From Leucobacter komagatae (GTDB lineage: Bacteria > Actinomycetota > Actinomycetes > Actinomycetales > Microbacteriaceae), in the NCBI RefSeq assembly GCF_000834055.1, contig NZ_JXSQ01000005.1, forward strand, positions 62,001 to 126,000: a DNA stretch of 64,000 nt, read 5' to 3'. How positions within the stretch are numbered: position 1 is the stretch's first letter; each line of letters begins with the position of its first letter. Below are positions 25,889 to 35,346 of this stretch, piece after piece. The notes under the pieces are model-generated. The model made no database searches, had not been told where the DNA came from, and was given only the letters and a program-made list of their open reading frames with translations. The position numbers were made by a program, and so were the translations under genes.

Positions 25889-27375
25889 TTGGCACCACCG
25901 GTCATACGGGTGGTGGTGTCGAACGCGGCCAGCTCGTCGGGATGCAATTGGTGTTGGATGACGAAGGAACGGTCTTTGATGCGCCAGAGCCCTTGCCCGG
26001 TGCCAAGGCCGGGGAGGAGCTTTTGTTCGGTACCCGTGAGTCCCAGGGTGCGGGCGGTGACGCCGAGCTGGTCGGATTCTTGCCGGTAAATAATCCTTGT
26101 TTCCGCGTTCGCGAGCAATGAACTAGCAAGGGCGCGCATCGCGGAACCTGAATCGCCGACATTGTCGAGGTCGGTGAGTTTATGGAAGATCAGCATGTTC
26201 GCGATCCCGTAATGCCGGGCCATCCGCCATTGCGCATCCATCCGCTTCAATAACGCTGGATGGGACATGAGCCGCCAGGCTTCATCGTAGATCACCCACC
26301 GCTGGCCGCCATTGGGGTCCATGAGCGCTGATTCCATCCAGGCACTGGAGCAGGTCATCAGCACCGACACCAGGGTGCTGTTCTCCGCGACCCGCGACAG
26401 ATCGAGACTGATCATCGGCAGTGACGGGTCGAACGTCACCGTGGACGGGCCATCGAAGAGACCTTGGAGATCACCGGCGACCAGCCGTCGCAAGGCGTGG
26501 CCGACCAGTCGCCCATCTTCGGCCAACCGGCCATCCTCGTCATCCGCCGGATCAGGGGTCAGGATGCGGTCCACGACCATCGGCAGGATCGGCACATCAT
26601 TGGAGGTGACGACAGCCGTGAGCGCAACATCGATGGCGGTGTGTTCCAACGGAGAGAGCGAACGTTCCAGCACGGTCGCCGCCAGCGCACCAATGAGATT
26701 CCTCCGACGAGACGCCACCTGGGTCGTCCACTCAAAGTCCGTGAGACCGGAGGGGCGGTGCCCTTCATCAAGCGGGTTCAACCGATTGCGCAGCCCATGG
26801 CCCAGGACAATGGCTTTCCCGCCGACCATTTCGGCGACCGCAGTGTGTTCACCTTTCGGGTCACCGGGCACATAGACGCGCCGCCCGAACGGTATCGAGC
26901 GGGTATACAAGCTTTTCGCGAGCGATGACTTGCCAGAGCCGACGATGCCTGCCAGCACCACGTTGGGGGCGGTGATGAGGCCCTGCTTGTAGAGCACCCA
27001 CGGGTCATACACGAATGAGCCACCGGAGTAGAGATCCTGGCCCACGAACACACCCTGCGATCCGAGCCCACTCTCAGCCAGAAAAGGGTAGGCCCCAGCC
27101 AATGCGGCGGAAGTATCTTGATGACGGGGCAGACGGAACCGGCCCGGGGTTCGCAGCGCCGCAGAGCCTGGTTCACCTGCACTGGGCAGGTAGTGGGTGT
27201 TGCGGCGCTCTTCACGCTCGGCAGCAACTCTGGTTTTCGCTTCTGTGCGGCCTGTTTGGTGTGCTGCGGTGTGGATCGCGGTGGCCGCCTGTTTACGGGC
27301 TCGGCGGTGTTTGCGTCGTTCGCCCTCGGGACCAACAAGCACGGAGGTATGGAGGCGTTCCTCGTTCCGGTTCAC
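25885..27375 (-). CDS. VirB4/TraC-like conjugation ATPase
   Basis: 496 residues. Walker A is GIVGSGKSSLAKSLYTR near residue 145, with the conserved GDPKGEHTAVAEMVGGKAI that follows it in actinobacterial VirB4-like proteins. Walker B is QRWVIYDEAWRLMSHP, and the C-terminus has FHKLTDLDNVGDSGSA. The N-terminal domain is short and arginine-rich (RRKHRRARKQAA), and the large VirB4 N-terminal half is absent. That half is probably supplied by the SCO6880-family protein encoded at 28239-29714, a split arrangement common in these elements. Confidence 0.88.
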   Translation of the reverse strand: MNRNEERLHTSVLVGPEGERRKHRRARKQAATAIHTAAHQTGRTEAKTRVAAEREERRNTHYLPSAGEPGSAALRTPGRFRLPRHQDTSAALAGAYPFLAESGLGSQGVFVGQDLYSGGSFVYDPWVLYKQGLITAPNVVLAGIVGSGKSSLAKSLYTRSIPFGRRVYVPGDPKGEHTAVAEMVGGKAIVLGHGLRNRLNPLDEGHRPSGLTDFEWTTQVASRRRNLIGALAATVLERSLSPLEHTAIDVALTAVVTSNDVPILPMVVDRILTPDPADDEDGRLAEDGRLVGHALRRLVAGDLQGLFDGPSTVTFDPSLPMISLDLSRVAENSTLVSVLMTCSSAWMESALMDPNGGQRWVIYDEAWRLMSHPALLKRMDAQWRMARHYGIANMLIFHKLTDLDNVGDSGSAMRALASSLLANAETRIIYRQESDQLGVTARTLGLTGTEQKLLPGLGTGQGLWRIKDRSFVIQHQLHPDELAAFDTTTRMTGGAK

Positions 27376-28142
27376 AGCCCCAGCCCCCGATTCTGAATCA
27401 CTGCCGCCACCGCGGTGGAACGAAACGGGTTCGCGAATGCATCCGCACGGTCGGTGATACGAGCATCACGACCGACCGCTTCGATCTCCGATACCGCAGG
27501 TTCTGGTTCGGGGCTGAAGGAACGGAGGAGGCTGACGTGCCCCAAATCTTTGTTGTAGGTCAGCACGTACTCACCCTGCTCGGCGGTGCTATCGAGTGCC
27601 CCGGTCGGTGGCGTGTCGTAGACGTACCCGTTGACGAGTGCCGCTTGCGTGGTCTCCTCGCCGTAGTCCCAACCGGCGAGGTGATCGATCGCAGCATCCG
27701 CGCCGTCGGCCCCGATCAGATCGAGCACGCGGTCTGCTTCCTCACCTTGGAGAAACACCACGGACACAAATCGGTGCGCCGGTTCGGGAGCACTAGCGGG
27801 GTGCCACGCAATTTTTCCGGAGGCTTGGGAAGCGGCGTCGAGATGCGTATCAACGGCATCGAGCAACGTGGCGGCCTGATGCAACGCGTCAGCGGCATCC
27901 AATGCTGTCTGCGCGCCTACCTGTGGGTTACCGGCATCGTCAAAGGCACGGTTCTGATGGGTGAGATGCGTGCGGGCCAGCTGGTCCAGAACCTGCCGGA
28001 GCGAACGTGCACCACCGAGGAGGTCACCGATCACCGCGTACGTGTCGGCAGGGTCATCGAAGGAACGGGTGGCGTGCGCGAGACCGCGCAAGGCCTGGGA
28101 GGCTTCTTCGGCGTCGTGGATGGGATCGTTGAAGGTGGGCAT
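27372..28142 (-). CDS. Transfer-operon protein of unknown function
   Basis: 256 residues, helical and alanine-rich at first (AEEASQALRGLAHATRSF, QTALDAADALHQAATLLDAVDTHLD), then a mixed domain with ETTQAALVNGYVYDTPP. No membrane segment or catalytic motif is seen. ATG 28142 is preferred over 28166 because gaaagg precedes it. The stop overlaps the VirB4-like gene by four bases. Confidence 0.75.
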   Translation of the reverse strand: MPTFNDPIHDAEEASQALRGLAHATRSFDDPADTYAVIGDLLGGARSLRQVLDQLARTHLTHQNRAFDDAGNPQVGAQTALDAADALHQAATLLDAVDTHLDAASQASGKIAWHPASAPEPAHRFVSVVFLQGEEADRVLDLIGADGADAAIDHLAGWDYGEETTQAALVNGYVYDTPPTGALDSTAEQGEYVLTYNKDLGHVSLLRSFSPEPEPAVSEIEAVGRDARITDRADAFANPFRSTAVAAVIQNRGLGL

Positions 28143-28238
28143 GGCGGGTGCCTTTCTGCGTGACAAAGTGATGGGTCGTCAAACAGGTGTGCCCCTCAAC
28201 CCAGAAGGCGGAAGAGGGCACAGCACGTACTGCTCAGG

Positions 28239-29714
28239 TCAGACCGTTCGAGCCAGCGGTAGGGCGGCGACGGTGAACGCGGCGGCCTGCTGACCGACGA
28301 GTCGTCGCGTCTCACACGACGCTTGGATCGCGGCCTGTTCCACGGCAGAGACCGCGGCTTCGAGTTCGTCGGTGCTGGGGGCGGAAATGTTGATGAGGCC
28401 GGTGTAGCGCAGGATGCCGTGCCCCGCGGTCAGGTCCGCTTCCTGTTGGAGCACGTCGTGGTATTCGGCGGTTTGCCCGGCGTCTTCGATCTGCCCGATC
28501 TTTTGTCGTTGGGCGGCATCGCTGATGTGTTCGGTCTTCTTCTTGCGAATATCGCGAGCGGCCTGGTCCGAGCGGATCGGGGTGCAGATCAGCGAGAACG
28601 ACCGGTGAATCCCCGTCGACAGCAACACCGGTGCCAAGAATCCCGGATACACCAAAGAGCGCGGCCATTCGCTGATCCACAACACCGCGTGATGGGCGGA
28701 GTCTGAGCGCAGCTGATCCCAGGCTTCAGTGACGGCGACCGGTCCAGCGGTAGCCAGGTCCCGACCGAGATCGCCGTGCCGTTCCAGCGTGGCGGCGATT
28801 GCCGGATCATATGCAGACCGGAGGATGACGGCGACTTCACCCGGGGTGAGCCAGGCACTGGCGGTGAGGTCAGCAGTACGCAGCGCGGCGACGAGCGTGG
28901 TCATCTCCTGCCTGAGCACCGCCGCGGCACCACGAAGCCCGCCGCCAGCGGTTCTGATCTGGCGGGCCGCGGTTTTCATATCCAGCGCGAGAGACAACGT
29001 GGTGGCGTGACGTTCCCCAGCAGGGCCAGCTCGTTCAATGAGTTCTTGATAGGTGGTCGCGGCCCAAGACCCGTCGGCGTCCCCGTGAGCGTCCCACCAT
29101 TCGGCGAGGCCGGTGCCGGAGTCGGGCAGCGTGCGTTCCAACACTTGGAGGCGGGCGATCCTGCCGGATCGACACGTTGTGGCAAGGACTCTGCCCCAGG
29201 CGGTGACGCGGCGTTCCTGCTCGCCTGGGTCAAGGAGCACGAACGCTGGATGTGACAAGCCGATCACCGCCGTCAGGGTGTGCTGGTGCGGGTCGTGGAT
29301 CATCGCGGCCTCAGTTTCAGGGTCCATATACTCCCGAAGCGCTGCCGCATCCCCAGGGAGGGCAAGGGTCCCGGCCGGGCGGGGTTTGACCACGCGGCGG
29401 CGATAGATGAGGTGCCCGCCGGTCACGCGCCAGGCCCACCGGAAGGTGACTGGCACCCATTCGATGAGTTTCCGGCCGCCTGCGGGCACCCACGTCAACA
29501 CCGCACATGCCAGCCAGATGGGGGCGGAGTAGGTGAGGAGAATACCGCCCCCTGCATAGAGCGCCCCCACCACAGATAGCACCGCGACCGCGAGGGTGAT
29601 GAGTTGCGACAAGGAGAGCCCGAGCAGGATGCCGCGGCGGGTGAGGCGGGAGAACTTCACCGGCGATAACTCGTACTCGTTCCGTGTCGAATCTCGGTCA
29701 TGTTTACGGGCCAT
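28239..29714 (-). CDS. SCO6880-family conjugation protein
   Basis: About 491 residues. Two N-terminal membrane segments (LITLAVAVLSVVGALYAGGGI, APIWLACAVLTWVPAGG) precede a large soluble region. FSRLTRRGILLGLSLSQL and IHDPHQHTLTAVIGLSHPAFVLLDPGEQERRV are characteristic of SCO6880 proteins, which pair with VirB4-like ATPases in actinobacterial transfer systems and resemble the VirB3 plus VirB4 N-terminal region (inference). MARKHDRDS at 29714 is taken as the start. It follows the TrbL-like gene after six bases. Confidence 0.88.
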   Translation of the reverse strand: MARKHDRDSTRNEYELSPVKFSRLTRRGILLGLSLSQLITLAVAVLSVVGALYAGGGILLTYSAPIWLACAVLTWVPAGGRKLIEWVPVTFRWAWRVTGGHLIYRRRVVKPRPAGTLALPGDAAALREYMDPETEAAMIHDPHQHTLTAVIGLSHPAFVLLDPGEQERRVTAWGRVLATTCRSGRIARLQVLERTLPDSGTGLAEWWDAHGDADGSWAATTYQELIERAGPAGERHATTLSLALDMKTAARQIRTAGGGLRGAAAVLRQEMTTLVAALRTADLTASAWLTPGEVAVILRSAYDPAIAATLERHGDLGRDLATAGPVAVTEAWDQLRSDSAHHAVLWISEWPRSLVYPGFLAPVLLSTGIHRSFSLICTPIRSDQAARDIRKKKTEHISDAAQRQKIGQIEDAGQTAEYHDVLQQEADLTAGHGILRYTGLINISAPSTDELEAAVSAVEQAAIQASCETRRLVGQQAAAFTVAALPLARTV

Positions 29715-29720
29715 GATCAC

Positions 29721-31127
29721 TCACTCTTTCGGCTTCGGCGTCGATGGTGGCGGTGGGGTCGCAGGTTTTGACGGTGCATTGGGGGTCGGGGGTGCGCTGC
29801 GTGATGGCGGCGTGGGCGCTGCTGGGGTGTTCGGTGTCGACGAGGGTGCGGGCGTGTCTTGCGCAGCTCCCGCGTGCGCTTCGGCCTGACCGCCGATGGC
29901 AGACCCTGCCTTGGGACCGGCGGTTGCGGCCCCCTTGACGACCTGCGCGCCAACGACCGCTGCGGCAGCAGGACCAGCAGCCGCCGCACCTCCAGCACTT
30001 GCCCCAGCGCCAGCCCCGGCACTTCCACCTGCACCCGCCGATGCGCCACCAGCGGCGGCACCACCTATTGAGGTTCCGGCTCCGGTTGTCGCAGGAGCCG
30101 CGGTCGAAGTCTTCGGGGTCGCGCTCCCGCCAGCACCTGCACCTTTGCTACCGGAGGCGTCATCGAGGACCTTCTTGGGTCCCTCACCTGCGGGCTTGGA
30201 AGGTGTGGGCACGGGGCGGTTCATCGCTGATTTAGCTTCTTGTTCACTGGACATCGCGTGGTACATATCGAAGCCGACGAAGGAAATGAACTTGTACGCC
30301 ATGTAGGGGGCGAATGCGGCGATGAACATCAGCACGATGCCCGCAATGGGGTCACTGATGGAGGCCAGGTCCGCTTCAATCGGTGCAGACACTTGGGTAA
30401 TCGCGACGAGGAAGATCACCACCAGCACAAGCTTCGAGGCGATCAACGCAATCACGAACGCCGCCCATTTGGAGAACCAGCCCTTCGTCGCATCCCACGA
30501 TGCCCCCGACAAAGCGATGGGGGCGAACACGATCGCCACCAACAGCAGCGCCTTTCGTACCAGCAGGCTGAACCAGACGATCGCTGCCGCACTGATGGCA
30601 AGTCCTGCAAGGAAGATCGTGATGATCGCACCCACGCCCGGGGCGGCGATGTTGATACCGACCAGGCCCGCCGCGAGCAGGGCGATACGGTCGCCCATAC
30701 CTTCCATCGTGTTCCCAGTGGCTTGCACAATGCCGACGCTCAATTGGTCGGTGACCTCCAACAACAGGCCGGTGATACCGATAGCAACAAATGAGCCGAG
30801 GACGGCTTTGGCAAGGCCAAGCGCGGCACGGGTGAGGGCGGTGGGGTCGCGGCGGATGAGGCCGGTGATCAGTTGCAGGCAGAAGAAGATCAACATGATG
30901 AACACCGCCACCCCGAACAGCACGTTATAGACCCCGATATAGCCCGGCTCGGACACGTCCACGAGCGTGGTGGTGTCGAACACGGACCAGACGGCTTCGA
31001 ACAGCCAACCAGCGGCGGCACCCATGGCTTGGGCGAGCCAGTCGAACGGGGCTGACACCAGTGTGGCTGCCGCTTCACCGGCGACGTCGCAGACCGTTGA
31101 GATGATGGGGACATCGCATACACCCAC
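29721..31127 (-). CDS. TrbL/VirB6-like channel protein
   Basis: 468 residues. After a short extracytoplasmic start there are about six to seven membrane segments (VLFGVAVFIMLIFFCLQLI, IALLAAGLVGINIAAPG, AAFVIALIASKLVLVVIFLVAI), then a tail of about 150 residues made of Ala, Gly, Pro and Thr and probably disordered (from SKPAGEGPKK onward). Size and topology match the polytopic channel proteins TrbL/VirB6. GTG 31127 has an aggga site nine bases upstream. It is the membrane core of the putative T4SS. Confidence 0.85.
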   Translation of the reverse strand: MGVCDVPIISTVCDVAGEAAATLVSAPFDWLAQAMGAAAGWLFEAVWSVFDTTTLVDVSEPGYIGVYNVLFGVAVFIMLIFFCLQLITGLIRRDPTALTRAALGLAKAVLGSFVAIGITGLLLEVTDQLSVGIVQATGNTMEGMGDRIALLAAGLVGINIAAPGVGAIITIFLAGLAISAAAIVWFSLLVRKALLLVAIVFAPIALSGASWDATKGWFSKWAAFVIALIASKLVLVVIFLVAITQVSAPIEADLASISDPIAGIVLMFIAAFAPYMAYKFISFVGFDMYHAMSSEQEAKSAMNRPVPTPSKPAGEGPKKVLDDASGSKGAGAGGSATPKTSTAAPATTGAGTSIGGAAAGGASAGAGGSAGAGAGASAGGAAAAGPAAAAVVGAQVVKGAATAGPKAGSAIGGQAEAHAGAAQDTPAPSSTPNTPAAPTPPSRSAPPTPNAPSKPATPPPPSTPKPKE

Positions 31128-31169
31128 CGCACATCACTCCCTACAGAATTTGATTCGAGACGGGTGGGT

Positions 31170-31499
31170 TTAGACGGACTGGCCGACGGTCCAGAAGAAG
31201 TTGATCAACGTCACCGAGGCACCGCAGATGATCGCCGCACCGCAGGAGACGAGGACGCCGACTTTCCCGCGCCCGGCCAGGTGCGGGTTTGAGGAGTTCG
31301 CGCCGAAACCCCACACGATCGCCGACACGATCAGCGCCAACACGCTGAGGATGAGGCCGACGGTCATGACCGCACCGACGATAGTGCGCAGCTGGTTGAT
31401 CCCAGGAAGGCCGGAACTGTTGGGGTCGATATCGATCTGCATCGGCAGCAGCGTCGACAAGACAGGTGCGGTTTCGGTGAGGATGGTGAGGGTGTTCAC
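31170..31499 (-). CDS. DUF6112-family small membrane protein (VirB2-like)
   Basis: 109 residues with an N-terminal signal-like stretch and two membrane segments (GAVMTVGLILSVLALIVSAIVWG; VGVLVSCGAAIICGASVTLINFFW) joined by a small glycine-containing loop. The two-helix hairpin layout is that of VirB2-type pilins. A paralogue lies next to it (31620-31886). It sits just upstream of the TrbL-like gene on the same strand. Confidence 0.8.
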   Translation of the reverse strand: MNTLTILTETAPVLSTLLPMQIDIDPNSSGLPGINQLRTIVGAVMTVGLILSVLALIVSAIVWGFGANSSNPHLAGRGKVGVLVSCGAAIICGASVTLINFFWTVGQSV

Positions 31500-31619
31500 G
31501 ACGGTGGCTCCTTTAGTTCGTGGGAAGCACAGCGCTTCTCCCAGGGCAGGTGCACCCCGGTCACCCAGAACGCCCGCACCAAATGAAATGGGACGGGCGT
31601 CAGAATGTGTTGAGTGTGG

Positions 31620-31886
31620 TTAGAGGGTGGAGCCGAGGCTGATGAGCCAGTTCACCCAGGTAACTGCGCCACCGGCGAGGATTGCGGCACCGAGCGCGGT
31701 CCAGGCACCGATGCGGGCTTTGGCAGCTGCGCCGTGGTGGCCGTTCGCGGTGGCGATCGCCCACGTGACCCCGCAGACGATGAGCATGAGTACGGCGATG
31801 ATGAGCACGAACGTCAGCAGTGCGCCGATCACGGCTTGGAGATCGTTTGCGCCGCCGACGCCACCGAAATCAGGAAACACATCCAT
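31620..31886 (-). CDS. DUF6112-family small membrane protein, paralogue
   Basis: 88 residues with two membrane segments (LLTFVLIIAVLMLIVCGVTWA and WTALGAAILAGGAVTWVNWL) around a small loop NGHHGAAAKARIG. The fold and the N-x-x-Q-x-h-h-G-A-h-h-T start match the neighbouring 109-residue protein, so these are two versions of the same pilin-like component. It is five bases downstream of the cell-wall hydrolase gene. Confidence 0.8.
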   Translation of the reverse strand: MDVFPDFGGVGGANDLQAVIGALLTFVLIIAVLMLIVCGVTWAIATANGHHGAAAKARIGAWTALGAAILAGGAVTWVNWLISLGSTL

Positions 31887-31891
31887 GGGGT

Positions 31892-33505
31892 TCAGGCTCC
31901 TTGTTTGACGGTGATGTGGAGGTGGTCGAAGTGGCCGCCGGTGACGTCAGCGGGATTGTGCATGCCGCCACCGTTATAGGGCCGCCACCCTTGGGCGTCT
32001 TGGGCGAGGGACCAGATTTGGCCCTGCCAGATCAGGTACTCCACCCCGAGGGCTTCGGCATGGGTCTTGAGCCAGTTGGTGACCGCCCACCCGTTTTCCA
32101 GCGCGGTCCCGGTGGCGGCTTGGCCGATGCTGTTTCCGAACGTCACATCACATGCACGACCGAGCGGATGCTCGGATGTGGTGCCGGGGCGCGGCGAGTA
32201 GCAGCCCCACCCCGTGTCAGGGAAAGCTGCGCGGGTTTGGGTCATAACGTGGGACATGCGCACAGTGATCTGCCCGCTGCTCGTGGGGTCGTCCACCATC
32301 GCATCGGGGTCACCGGTCAAGCCGCCAGGTGCGGGGGCATCTCCACCGGCGGCGCAGCCGGGACCAGGAGTAGCGGTGCCGTCGGCTTCGGTTGCGCCGT
32401 GCTCGGCTAGCCAAGTGTCGGCATCAACCGTGTCACCACCGGTGCTGCCAGGGCGGACCTCAAAGTGCAGGTGGGCTCCGGTGGAGCGGCCAGAGGAACC
32501 CACATCACCGATGTGGGTTCCCGCGGTGACGGTCTGGCCGGGGGTGACGTGGATACCGTGTGCCCACATGTGCGCATATGCGGTGCGGAGCGCTTGGCCA
32601 CGTACTGTGTGCTCGATGACGATCAGCCCGCCGTAGCCGCCGGTGAACTCGGCGACGAGCACGTGCCCGTCGGCGGCGGCATAGATCGGGGTGCCGTCGG
32701 CGGCCCCGTAGTCGGAGCCGGCGTGGAAGGAGCGTTCCCCGGTGAACGGGTCTGATCGCCACCCCCAGGGACTGGTTTTCGTCCACGTCCCCGCGGGGAG
32801 CGGGAACACGATGCGGCTCGTTTCCGGCACACTGCCGCTGTTTCCGCCGCTGCCGTTGGTGGGGCGGGTGAGGGCGGTGAGGATCGCTTCGGCGACCGGT
32901 TGATAGTTCTGGTATCGGTCGGGGTAGGCGCTCACTTCGACTGCTTGGGCGGCTTCGCCCATGTCCATCTGCTGCCAGCCGGGAATGTCGAGCAATCCGC
33001 GCGGTGACGGATAGTTCGACCCTGCTGGTCCGCCGTAGAACGCTCGGGCTTGATAGGTGGTGTCCATGAGGTCTGCGACCGTGCCCCACCCGGCCTGTGG
33101 GCGCATCTGAAACAAGCCGAGAGAATCGTGGTCGGAGCCGTTGCCATCGTTTGGATAGTCCCCGGATTCTGGGTAGGTGCCGGTGTTCGCGAGTTGGCGG
33201 AGGGTTGATTCGGTGAGCGCTGCCATCAGCGCGATCGTCACCCCACGGGTGTTGATGCCGTCGGTCTGCCCGCCGATGGTGATGATCGTGGCCGCATGCG
33301 TGAGTTGCGTGCGGTTCAGTGTGAACCGTTCCCCGTTCTTCGTTCTCACCTCTAGTGAGTCCGGGATCGGCCCTACCGACAAGGACATGCCGGGAAGGCA
33401 GGAGGCGTGCGCGGCGGGATTCATGACCAGCCCGATACCCAGGAGCATGGCGGCGGGTCCGAAACACACGGCCGCGATGACGAGAGTGATAAGAATTTTA
33501 CGCAC
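31892..33505 (-). CDS. Cell-wall hydrolase: transglycosylase-like domain plus M23 peptidase
   Basis: 537 residues secreted or membrane-anchored by KILITLVIAAVCFGPAAMLL. Domain 1 (about 70-220) reads GVTIALMAALTEST...DHDSLGLFQMRPQAGWGTVADLMD, like a lytic transglycosylase of transfer systems. Domain 2 (about 255-370) is M23, with zinc-ligand motifs FHAGSDYG and GAHLHFEV. A third, C-terminal domain (LGRACDVTFGNSIGQ...) resembles the ARB_07466/VldE-type domain. It would open peptidoglycan for the conjugation channel, the VirB1 role. It starts at GTG 33505. Confidence 0.9.
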   Translation of the reverse strand: MRKILITLVIAAVCFGPAAMLLGIGLVMNPAAHASCLPGMSLSVGPIPDSLEVRTKNGERFTLNRTQLTHAATIITIGGQTDGINTRGVTIALMAALTESTLRQLANTGTYPESGDYPNDGNGSDHDSLGLFQMRPQAGWGTVADLMDTTYQARAFYGGPAGSNYPSPRGLLDIPGWQQMDMGEAAQAVEVSAYPDRYQNYQPVAEAILTALTRPTNGSGGNSGSVPETSRIVFPLPAGTWTKTSPWGWRSDPFTGERSFHAGSDYGAADGTPIYAAADGHVLVAEFTGGYGGLIVIEHTVRGQALRTAYAHMWAHGIHVTPGQTVTAGTHIGDVGSSGRSTGAHLHFEVRPGSTGGDTVDADTWLAEHGATEADGTATPGPGCAAGGDAPAPGGLTGDPDAMVDDPTSSGQITVRMSHVMTQTRAAFPDTGWGCYSPRPGTTSEHPLGRACDVTFGNSIGQAATGTALENGWAVTNWLKTHAEALGVEYLIWQGQIWSLAQDAQGWRPYNGGGMHNPADVTGGHFDHLHITVKQGA

Positions 33506-33521
33506 GGCAGTTCACCCGCCT

Positions 33522-34202
33522 TCAGTCCAGGGGTGCGTCGACGCGGGACAGCCGCAGCAGACGGCAATGGTCAAAAGTGGGCTGGCAGGTGATGAACATC
33601 GTGAACGCCACCGGACGTTCCGTCTCGACCGGGTTCTCACCCCAATACCCCGAACGATGCCGAATACCGGTCACGGTAAAAGCAGTCGTGCCGGGCAGCA
33701 GCTGCCCCGGTGCAGCCTGGGCTTCGGCGTCGGCCCACGCCTCGGGCACAAAAAGTTCGTCGATCGTGAGCCACTGGGATGTTTGGTGGGTGCGCAGCTG
33801 CGTCCATTGTTCGGGCGAGGGAAGGTATGCACGTATGTCGGCGGCAAGACCCGCAGTTTCAATCCCTGAGGGGTCACCGACATCGACAATGATCTGCGCG
33901 TATTCCGAGGACTGGTAGCCGCTGGTTGTATCCCACGTGAGCAGTGCCGTTGCGACATCGCTGGCGAACAGTTCGGGACGAGTGGTCTCGCGAATCGGGT
34001 GCGGTACTGCCTGCGTAGCTGGTGGCCGCGGAGTGGGTGTGGCGGTGTCCGTCTGGTTGGTGTCATCGGTACCGGGAGCGGTGGTGTGGGGGCCACGGAT
34101 CAGTCCGTAGACACCGATCCCGACAAGCACCAACAGGACGAGGGTTCCTGCGATAGCGGCGATGAGGATGCGGCGATGCTTCGACGTAGCAGAAGAGTTC
34201 AT
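33522..34202 (-). CDS. Single-pass membrane protein of the transfer module
   Basis: 226 residues. The short basic cytoplasmic start (MNSSATSKHRR) is followed by one membrane helix (ILIAAIAGTLVLLVLVGIGV), a Thr/Pro-rich linker, and an extracytoplasmic domain of about 160 residues with ATALLTWDTTSGY and QWLTIDELFVPEAW. The topology is like VirB8/TrbF-type or TcpC-type periplasmic scaffold proteins, but no family is certain. ATG 34202 has aaggg upstream. It lies 16 bases upstream of the hydrolase gene. Confidence 0.75.
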   Translation of the reverse strand: MNSSATSKHRRILIAAIAGTLVLLVLVGIGVYGLIRGPHTTAPGTDDTNQTDTATPTPRPPATQAVPHPIRETTRPELFASDVATALLTWDTTSGYQSSEYAQIIVDVGDPSGIETAGLAADIRAYLPSPEQWTQLRTHQTSQWLTIDELFVPEAWADAEAQAAPGQLLPGTTAFTVTGIRHRSGYWGENPVETERPVAFTMFITCQPTFDHCRLLRLSRVDAPLD

Positions 34203-34245
34203 ACCCTTCAGGTGCACATCGCCGTGCACCTGAAGCCCCGTTGCG

Positions 34246-35346
34246 TTAGGCGATCACCTTCGCCTGAACATCTTGTGCCGTATTCGCTGTGGCGCGATGC
34301 TCGGCAACTTGGCGGGCGAAGCTGGTCGTGCCGGTGATCGTTTCTTGGAACGCGTCGTGTTCATCATCGGTGAGCGCATGCGCGATGTCGGCCGCGTCGT
34401 AGTGCAGCCACCAGTTGGCCATCTCGGACCACAGCACCCGGAATGCGCGCACCGGGAACTGAGGCACCGGCTGATCGTCCTGCTCGGGTGCGGGGCGAAG
34501 CGGTCGCGGCTTCTTCATCTTCGCTTGGTCTTTTACTCGGCGCAGTGCTTCGGTGGCGAGTCGTTCCAACTCGGCGGTTTTCATGTCGGCGGGGGTCTGC
34601 CGAATGCTTTCGGCTGCCACGCTCGCGTGATGCCGTGCGACCTCGTCAACGTCTGCGTCGTTCGCGATGCGCTCCAGCTCAGCTATAGAGGTCTGGGCGT
34701 TGATGCGTTGGAATGCGGGGTAGACCGGGGACCCGGTCTCGATGGCGGCAAGTTCCTCACGTGCGCGTTGCCGCACTTCCTCGGTCTGCTCCGGGTCCTC
34801 CGCCAGGGTTTGGAGATGGGCGATGCGTTCGAGCGTCGTGTACGAGGCACGACCGGTGACCATCCTCGCCGCCTGTGCGCGCGATGCTCCTGCCTCCCCG
34901 GTGTACGGTGATGCCAAATTGGCATCACCGCTCTCTCCGCCGTGTTTTCCACCTGGCCCAAACTGAGTCGCCGCCTGCCGCTGTGCGGCATCTTCGGCCA
35001 TGATGTCTTTGAGTTCCCGATACAAGGTCGCTTGCTCGGTAGGGGTGAGCGGCTTGTGCAGTAGGTTGTCGTCTTGCTCCGCCAACAGTGCTCCGAGCCG
35101 GTCGGTGATCCCTGAGCGGACCCACACGTTCACGGTGCGCCAGCCGAGCTGTGTGATCGCTTCCAGTCGCCTGGCACCGCACACGAGCACCCCATCGGGG
35201 GTGATGGTGATCGGTTGCAGGAGCCCGTCCCGCTCGATCGATGCGATCAGTTGGGCGAGATCGCCGTACTCGGTGCGGTGCCGGACCCCGACGGTGATGG
35301 ATTCGACGGTGCGTTCCAGCTCGATGAGACCGTTGCGTTCACCCAC
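34246..35346 (-). CDS. ParB/RepB/Spo0J-like nuclease-domain protein
   Basis: 366 residues. The ParB-N domain near the start contains HRTEYGDLAQLIASIERDGLLQPITITPDGVLVCGARRLEAITQLGW, with the GxRR-type CTP-binding box as GARRLEA. Then come a HTH-like segment (SRAQAARMVTGRASYTTLERI) and a helical C-terminus. No ParA is nearby, so it may be a regulator or an element-stability factor instead of a full partition system. The start is GTG 35346, overlapping the upstream gene by eight bases. Confidence 0.85.
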   Translation of the reverse strand: MGERNGLIELERTVESITVGVRHRTEYGDLAQLIASIERDGLLQPITITPDGVLVCGARRLEAITQLGWRTVNVWVRSGITDRLGALLAEQDDNLLHKPLTPTEQATLYRELKDIMAEDAAQRQAATQFGPGGKHGGESGDANLASPYTGEAGASRAQAARMVTGRASYTTLERIAHLQTLAEDPEQTEEVRQRAREELAAIETGSPVYPAFQRINAQTSIAELERIANDADVDEVARHHASVAAESIRQTPADMKTAELERLATEALRRVKDQAKMKKPRPLRPAPEQDDQPVPQFPVRAFRVLWSEMANWWLHYDAADIAHALTDDEHDAFQETITGTTSFARQVAEHRATANTAQDVQAKVIA